This document shows, piece by piece, positions 59,354 to 64,000 of a stretch of 64,000 nucleotides of DNA; the stretch's first letter is position 1, and every line of letters begins with the position of its first letter. This DNA is from Skermania sp. ID1734. GTDB lineage: Bacteria > Actinomycetota > Actinomycetes > Mycobacteriales > Mycobacteriaceae. The position numbers and the translations under genes are program-made. The DNA is taken from assembly GCF_007489285.1 (NCBI RefSeq), contig NZ_VLIY01000014.1, forward strand, positions 85,824 to 149,823, in the 5' to 3' direction. The notes beneath the pieces are model-generated. The model did no database searches and was not told where the DNA came from. It saw only the letters and a program-made list of their open reading frames with translations.

Positions 59354-60391
59354 ATGAAGCTCGGACTACAACTCGGATACTGGGGCGCCCAGCCCACTCC
59401 GAACGCCGGCGAACTGGTCCGCGCGGCCGACGAGGTCGGGTTCGATGCGGTGTTCGCCGCCGAGTCCTGGGGCTCCGACGCCTTCACCCCGCTCGCCTGG
59501 TGGGGTTCGGCGACGCGGCGCGTCCGGTTGGGAACGTCAGTGGCGCAGTTGTCCGCGCGGACGCCGACCGCGTGTGCCATGCACGCCCTGACCCTCGACC
59601 ACCTCAGTGGTGGGCGGGCAATCCTCGGACTGGGCGTGTCCGGGCCACAGGTGGTGGAGGGCTGGTACGGACAGCCGTTTGCCAAGCCGCTCGCGCGCAC
59701 GCGTGAGTACGTCGACATCGTGCGGCAGGTACTGGCCCGCGAGACCGCCGTCCACAACGACGGCCCGCACTATCCGTTGCCGTATACCGGCGCTGGCGCG
59801 ACGGGTCTGGGCAAGCCGTTGCGGCCGATTACCCACCCGTTACGTGCGGATTTGCCGATCTGGCTCGGCGCTGAAGGTCCCAAGAACGTGGCACTGACGG
59901 CCGAAATCGCCGACGGCTGGCTGGCGATCTACTATTCGCCACGGCTGGCTCCCATGTACAACGAGTGGCTCGACGAGGGCTTCGCTCGTACCGGCGCGCG
60001 ACGGTCGCGGGCCGATTTCGAGGTGGCCGCGAGTTGCCAGGTGATCGTCACGGACGACCGGGCGGCCGAGATCGAGCGGTTGCGACCCGTGATCGCGCTA
60101 TACGTCGGGGGCATGGGCGCGCCGGAGTTGAACTTTCACGCGCAGGTATACCGGCGCATGGGGTACGCCGCCGAGGTCGACGAGATCGGCCGGCTGTTCC
60201 AGTCCGGCCGCAAGACGGAGGCGGCCGCCGCAGTACCGGACGAGATGGTGGTCGAGACGATGATCATCGGCGACGGAGACCGGGTGCGCACCGAAATCAA
60301 GCAATGGTCGGACGCCGGCGTGACGATGCTGTTGGTGACGTGTGGCGACGTCGAACAAATGCGACGCCTCGCCGCACTTGCCGATAGCTAG
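59354..60391 (+). CDS. LLM-class F420-dependent oxidoreductase, Rv3520c-like
   Basis: 345 residues (Rv3520c 347). MKLGLQLGYWGAQPTPNAGE, FDAVFAAESWGSDAFTPLAW, LDHLSGGRAILGLGVSGPQV, PIWLGAEGPKNVALTAEIAD (in parts) are typical of F420-dependent luciferase-like enzymes (MER/FGD group). Its position beside ltp3/ltp4 and the KstR boxes suggests reduction or oxidation of a sterol side-chain intermediate. The stop codon TAG is part of the next KstR box. ATG 59354. Confidence 0.88.
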   Translation: MKLGLQLGYWGAQPTPNAGELVRAADEVGFDAVFAAESWGSDAFTPLAWWGSATRRVRLGTSVAQLSARTPTACAMHALTLDHLSGGRAILGLGVSGPQVVEGWYGQPFAKPLARTREYVDIVRQVLARETAVHNDGPHYPLPYTGAGATGLGKPLRPITHPLRADLPIWLGAEGPKNVALTAEIADGWLAIYYSPRLAPMYNEWLDEGFARTGARRSRADFEVAASCQVIVTDDRAAEIERLRPVIALYVGGMGAPELNFHAQVYRRMGYAAEVDEIGRLFQSGRKTEAAAAVPDEMVVETMIIGDGDRVRTEIKQWSDAGVTMLLVTCGDVEQMRRLAALADS

Positions 60392-60402
60392 AACACGTTC
60401 TA
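60389..60402. promoter_or_regulatory. KstR operator, perfect palindrome, upstream of the acyl-CoA ligase
   Basis: TAGAACACGTTCTA is a full 14-base palindrome and overlaps the LLM stop codon. The ligase ATG follows 10 bases later, so it can be transcribed from its own KstR-controlled promoter. Confidence 0.9.
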
Positions 60403-60412
60403 AATTCGAGGA

Positions 60413-61975
60413 ATGACCGACGACGCACTCGCCCCCGGCCTGTGGAAGATCGCTGCTGCCGATCCGCACCGGATCGCCCTGGTCGATCCGGATGGCAACT
60501 CGCTGACCTATGGTGAACTCGCCGCGCGCGCCGACCGTTACGGTGCAGGTTTGCAACAGATGGGTCTGCGCCCCGGCGATGCCGTGGTGATGATGTTGCA
60601 CAACACCGCCGACCTGGTCGCCTTCTATTTCGCTGCCTTCGAGACCGGCCTCTACATTGTTGCCGTCAACTGGCACCTCACCGGGCCGGAGGTCGCTTAC
60701 ATCCTCAAAGACAGTGAGGCCAAAGCGTTTCTGGCTGGTGAGCGCTTTGCCGAGGCGGCCGTGCAGGCGGCCGACGAGGCCGGGGTCCCGGCGGACGCGC
60801 GGTTCGCGGTCGGCACCATCGACGGGTTCCGACCGCTGTCCGAACTCGGCGCCGATCTACCGCCGGGACGTCCCGAGATTCGCACCACCGGCGCACCGAT
60901 GCTGTACACGTCCGGAACTACCGGACGTCCGAAGGGCGTCCGTCGCCCGCTGACGGGTAATGATCCGGACGAGGTGCCGCTGGCCGCGAGTGGGTTCTTC
61001 GGCATCTTCGGACTGCGTGCATTCGACAGCCACGTCCACATCTGTGGCTCCCCGCTCTACCACACTGCCGTGCTCAACTTCGTCACCATCTCTATTCAAT
61101 TGGGGCACAAGGTCGTCCTGATGGACCGCTGGGATCCGGAGGAAATGCTGCGGCTGATCGAAGAGCATCGGGTCACCCATTCGCACATGGTTCCCACCCA
61201 GTTCCACCGCCTGCTCGCCCTGCCTGAGGAGGTTCGCGCCAAGTACGACGTGTCGTCGCTGCGCTGCATGATCCACGGCGCCGCGCCGTGCCCCTTGGAG
61301 ATCAAGCGCCGCATGCTCGAGTGGTGGGGGCCGGTGGTGACCGAGTACTACGCCGCAACCGAGGGTGGCGGGACATCGATTTCGGGCGAGGAATGGCTGC
61401 GCAAGCCCGGCTCGGTGGGTAAGGCGTGGCCCAATTCTGTTGTCAAGGTGCTCGATGACAATGGCAATGAATTGCCGCCCCGTGAGGTCGGCCAGGTGTA
61501 CATGCGGATGGGTGGTTCCTCCTTCGAATACCACCACGACAAGAAGAAGACCGAAGCATCGCGGGTGGGTGACCTTTTCACGCTCGGTGACGTGGGGTAC
61601 GTCGACGAGGACGGTTACTTGTACCTGTGTGACCGCAAGTCGGACATGATCATTTCTGGCGGCGTCAACATCTATCCGGCCGAGATCGAGGGCGAGTTGG
61701 CCGTCCACCCGAAGGTCGCCGATGTGGCGGTGTTCGGTGTGCCCCATGAAGATTGGGGCGAAGAGATCAAGGCGGTGGTGCAACCGGCCGACGGTATCGA
61801 GGGTGACGAGGCGTTGACTGCCGAGTTGCTCGACTTTGCCGCCAAGCGGCTGGCGAAGTTCAAGTGGCCCAAGTCCATCGACTACGTCAACGAACTGCCG
61901 CGCGATCCAAACGGCAAGCTGTACAAGCGTAAGTTGCGCGACCCCTACTGGGCGGACCGGGAGCGCGCAATCTAG
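60413..61975 (+). CDS. Acyl-CoA synthetase (FadD family), KstR-controlled
   Basis: 520 residues. Adenylation motifs: MLYTSGTTGRPKGVRRPLTG, GSPLYHTAVLNFVTISIQLG, YYAATEGGGTSISGEEW, FTLGDVGYVDEDGYLYLCDR and catalytic Lys in DPNGKLYKRKL. It is unlike FadD19 in the sequence I recall and is not FadD3; its N-terminus (WHLTGPEVAYILKDSEAKAF) is of the FadD4/FadD13-type group. The KstR box directly upstream implies a steroid-derived acid as substrate, perhaps a side-chain acid. ATG 60413. Confidence 0.87.
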   Translation: MTDDALAPGLWKIAAADPHRIALVDPDGNSLTYGELAARADRYGAGLQQMGLRPGDAVVMMLHNTADLVAFYFAAFETGLYIVAVNWHLTGPEVAYILKDSEAKAFLAGERFAEAAVQAADEAGVPADARFAVGTIDGFRPLSELGADLPPGRPEIRTTGAPMLYTSGTTGRPKGVRRPLTGNDPDEVPLAASGFFGIFGLRAFDSHVHICGSPLYHTAVLNFVTISIQLGHKVVLMDRWDPEEMLRLIEEHRVTHSHMVPTQFHRLLALPEEVRAKYDVSSLRCMIHGAAPCPLEIKRRMLEWWGPVVTEYYAATEGGGTSISGEEWLRKPGSVGKAWPNSVVKVLDDNGNELPPREVGQVYMRMGGSSFEYHHDKKKTEASRVGDLFTLGDVGYVDEDGYLYLCDRKSDMIISGGVNIYPAEIEGELAVHPKVADVAVFGVPHEDWGEEIKAVVQPADGIEGDEALTAELLDFAAKRLAKFKWPKSIDYVNELPRDPNGKLYKRKLRDPYWADRERAI

Positions 61976-63588
61976 TGCTGCCCGACAATTATCCGCGCGA
62001 TCGTGTGCAGTGCCGGATTGTCGGGGTCCCAGTACGAACTGTGGCTGCCCGAGCCGTCCCAGACGATTCCGCCGGGTGACCACCACGGCCCACGAGTGGG
62101 CGCGCCGTCGAAGACTGTTGCGCCGAACTCCGGCCGGATCGGTTGGGTTTCGTGAATGAACGGGGGACTTGCGCGGATTGGGTCGAATTTGTTTGTCGTG
62201 GCGAACACTCGGGTGCCGTTCTGCGCCGGGTCGACGCCGGTGAGTCGTAGGTCTGCGACGTTGTCGACGCCGACGCCGGGGCTTGCCACCAGGATCAGCC
62301 GGTCGGCGTTCAAGGCGTAGCCATTGCTCGCCGCGTGACCGATCACGGTCGTTCCGTAACTATGTCCGACAACGGTATTCATGGATGGCTGGCCGATGTG
62401 CGTTGCGCGCAAGCCCTCCTGGAACCGGTCGAGTGCCGGCGCCGCGCGGTCGGCGTACGCGTGCGACGGTGAGTCGGTGACCAGACTCTGTGGCGCGTCG
62501 TATCCGTACCAGGCGATCACTGCTGGTTGACCGCTGCCGAGGGCGACGGCCTTGTCCTGCATGGCAATCGCGCGCGTCATGCCGCGATCGAAGTCTGTCA
62601 GTGTGGCGCCGGTGCCGGGCACAAAGGTGACCACGTGCGTCGCCGTGTCGGGGTCGTTCGTCGCGACGGCGGCGTGGCCATTGTTGTCGAGGAGCGTCAG
62701 CAATCGTGGTGGCTGCGCCGCGCGAGCGACCGCGTCGTAGCCGTCGATGTTGCGGGTTCGGGCACGTGCTGCGTCGATGCGGTTGCGCCACAACACAAAA
62801 TCTGCATGGGTTTGTTTCCAGTGATGCGTCGCGGACGGCGGGGGATCCATTGGGATGTTCCGGCCCGCTGCCCAGTCCGGATGAGCGGCCGTGAGCTGGT
62901 CCACCGTCGCCTGTGCGGCGGTGCAGTCGGCGCGCAGCAATTCGAGTGTTCGGCGATTGAAGATGTCACGCTCGGCCTGTGGGATGCCGTCACGGTTGCC
63001 CAAGAAGCGGTCCTGCGCGTACAAGGCCTCCTTCTGATCGGTCGACAGTTGTTGCCACGCATGATGCAGTTGGGCGGGGTCGGTCGGCAGCGCCGAGCTC
63101 GCGAGGTGCGGGGCCGCAGTAGTGAGTTCGGTCAGCGTCGAGTCGAGTGCTTTCGCCGCTTGATGTTCAGTGTCGACAAAGGCGTTGATCTGTGCCCGAA
63201 TTCGGTGCTGCAGGAACGCGGCATGATCGGGATCGGATGTGGAAGTGACCGTTCCGTTGTCGGTGACGGCCATACCCTCGTCGACTGCCTCATCGATGAG
63301 ATTCAGCAGAGTGGCGCGGATGTCGGCGAGATGCGTGCCGAACCGGGTGTAGTGATCGCCGAGTTCGTCAATGGCGTGGCCGATTCGTCGTGCAGTCTCC
63401 CAATCTGTGCGCGCTCTTGTCGTGGCCGATCGCGCCGCCCGCCCTTGCCAGTGTTGGGGGAGAAGGTCCGCGATTCGTGCGGCGTTGTCGGCGCTGTCGA
63501 CGAGAAGCTCGGTCTGGGCGCAAAGTTCGGTTGCGAAGTCGTTCATGGAGAGCGGTTGGCAGCGTCGGATGCGCTCGATCGATCTCAT
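61972..63588 (-). CDS. DUF1023 alpha/beta-hydrolase with helical N-terminal region
   Basis: About 538 residues. The N-terminal 150 residues are helical, rich in Ala/Asp/Arg, in a WXG100-like style (LVDSADNAARIADLLPQHWQ, GRAARSATTRARTDWE). The C-terminal DUF1023 domain has nucleophile elbow VVGHSYGTTVIGHAA, VTFVPGTGATLTDFDRGMTR and VASPGVGVDNVADLRL. Mycobacterial relatives are presumed secreted or envelope hydrolases; substrate unknown. ATG 63588 gives the common MRSIERIRRCQP-type start. It converges on the ligase with a 4-base overlap. Confidence 0.82.
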   Translation of the reverse strand: MRSIERIRRCQPLSMNDFATELCAQTELLVDSADNAARIADLLPQHWQGRAARSATTRARTDWETARRIGHAIDELGDHYTRFGTHLADIRATLLNLIDEAVDEGMAVTDNGTVTSTSDPDHAAFLQHRIRAQINAFVDTEHQAAKALDSTLTELTTAAPHLASSALPTDPAQLHHAWQQLSTDQKEALYAQDRFLGNRDGIPQAERDIFNRRTLELLRADCTAAQATVDQLTAAHPDWAAGRNIPMDPPPSATHHWKQTHADFVLWRNRIDAARARTRNIDGYDAVARAAQPPRLLTLLDNNGHAAVATNDPDTATHVVTFVPGTGATLTDFDRGMTRAIAMQDKAVALGSGQPAVIAWYGYDAPQSLVTDSPSHAYADRAAPALDRFQEGLRATHIGQPSMNTVVGHSYGTTVIGHAASNGYALNADRLILVASPGVGVDNVADLRLTGVDPAQNGTRVFATTNKFDPIRASPPFIHETQPIRPEFGATVFDGAPTRGPWWSPGGIVWDGSGSHSSYWDPDNPALHTIARIIVGQH

Positions 63589-63752
63589 CGGCGAATCTTG
63601 TTCTTGGTCTGTTCGTCTGCGCCGACATATCTGGCAGCGCTGGATCGTGTGGTCTGCGCGAAGTCCTGTATTGCAGCAGCAATTGCCTGATGAGCCGCAG
63701 CGGGTCAAGCCCCTAGAAGTGGTGTAACTGAATTGTGATCCTTCGTTGGTGA

Positions 63753-64000
63753 TCAGGCGGGTAGTTGCATCAGTGCATCAGTGGTCACCTCCGTCTGCGA
63801 GCTGGTGTCGGTGTCGGTGGTCAGGGTGAGTCGGCAGCGGCCCAGGACTTCGAGTCCGAGGTATCGGCGTCCTTCGGCCCATTCGTCGGTCTGCTCGGCA
63901 AGGACGGCGCCGATGAGGCGGACGATGGCATCTCGGTTGGGGAAGATGCCCACGACGTCGGTGCGGCGGCGGATCTCTCGGTTGAGCCGCTCGGTGGGGT
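63753..64000 (-). mobile_element. IS256-family transposase, C-terminal end (runs off the window)
   Basis: The visible 82 residues include [20 protein letters not shown], the region with the conserved Glu of the DDE triad, and then [20 protein letters not shown], typical of mycobacterial IS256 transposases. The stop TGA is at 63753. The element's end should lie between here and 63589, but no terminal inverted repeat can be identified because the other end is outside the window. It is transcribed toward the DUF1023 gene. Confidence 0.85.

Noticed and set aside
60413..61975. Assigning the ligase as FadD19 (sterol-24-oyl-CoA ligase)
   Set aside because: Its motif context differs from FadD19 as I recall it, so only the family and KstR control are claimed.
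63589..63752. Terminal inverted repeat of the IS256-type element
   Set aside because: The other end is outside the window, so no repeat pair can be compared.

Overview
The window is high-GC actinobacterial DNA and almost certainly comes from a Mycobacterium (or a close relative in Mycobacteriaceae). Most genes match, by sequence features and gene order, the cholesterol-catabolism region known in M. tuberculosis as Rv3518-Rv3571 and the CYP51 region Rv0762c-Rv0771. GTG and TTG starts are common, stop/start overlaps of 1 to 4 bases are frequent, and the operators fit the mycobacterial regulators KstR (TnnAACnnGTTnnA) and KstR2 (AnCAAGnnCTTGnT). Homology calls come from reading motifs and remembered family features; no database search was run.

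Layout. 1-3.8 kb: LysR fragment, FAD oxidoreductase, lipoprotein, carboxylesterase. 3.8-9.2 kb: kstD and a side-chain hydratase, divergent from hsaE-hsaG-hsaF. 9.3-21.3 kb: a CYP51/CYP123 sterol-oxidation locus made of two divergent operons and a TetR gene, with three promoters sharing one operator design. 21.4-26.0 kb: an ABC sugar-type importer with a hydrolase and no ATPase gene. 26.0-31.4 kb: kshA, divergent from hsaA-hsaD-hsaC-hsaB. 31.4-33.3 kb: a frameshifted acetoacetate-decarboxylase-like gene and cyp142. 33.3-42 kb: the KstR2 set fadE33-fadE32-fadE31-fadD3, divergent from fadE30, an SDR gene, kstR2 and fadA6. 42-46.9 kb: an accessory block of DUF222/HNH nuclease with a LexA box, CYP102-like P450, TetR, and a retron-type reverse transcriptase. 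46.9-52.2 kb: ipdC-ipdB-ipdA-echA20, divergent from two SDR genes. 52.2-61.9 kb: EspR-like regulator, fadA5, cyp125, NTF2-like protein, ltp3, ltp4, DUF35 protein, F420-type oxidoreductase and an acyl-CoA ligase. 62-64 kb: a DUF1023 hydrolase and the end of an IS256-family transposase gene.

How it works together. CYP125 and CYP142 start sterol side-chain oxidation; the ligase, hydratase, FadA5 and Ltp3/Ltp4 shorten the chain. KshA and KstD open ring B, and HsaA-B-C-D open ring A and split it off. HsaE, F and G turn the C6 fragment into pyruvate and propionyl-CoA. FadD3, FadE30, EchA20, IpdAB, IpdC, FadA6 and FadE31-33 degrade rings C and D. Several usual partners (kshB, hsaA's regulator kstR, chsE1/E2, chsH1/H2, ltp2, fdxB, mce4) are not in this window.

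Most notable: a reverse transcriptase gene sits 37 bp behind ipdC in the steroid operon with no room for a retron RNA; three TetR promoters share a -10/operator design; two 77-bp-period MIRU-like units lie between hsaA and hsaD; and two copies of one long palindrome each supply the stop codon of a gene.
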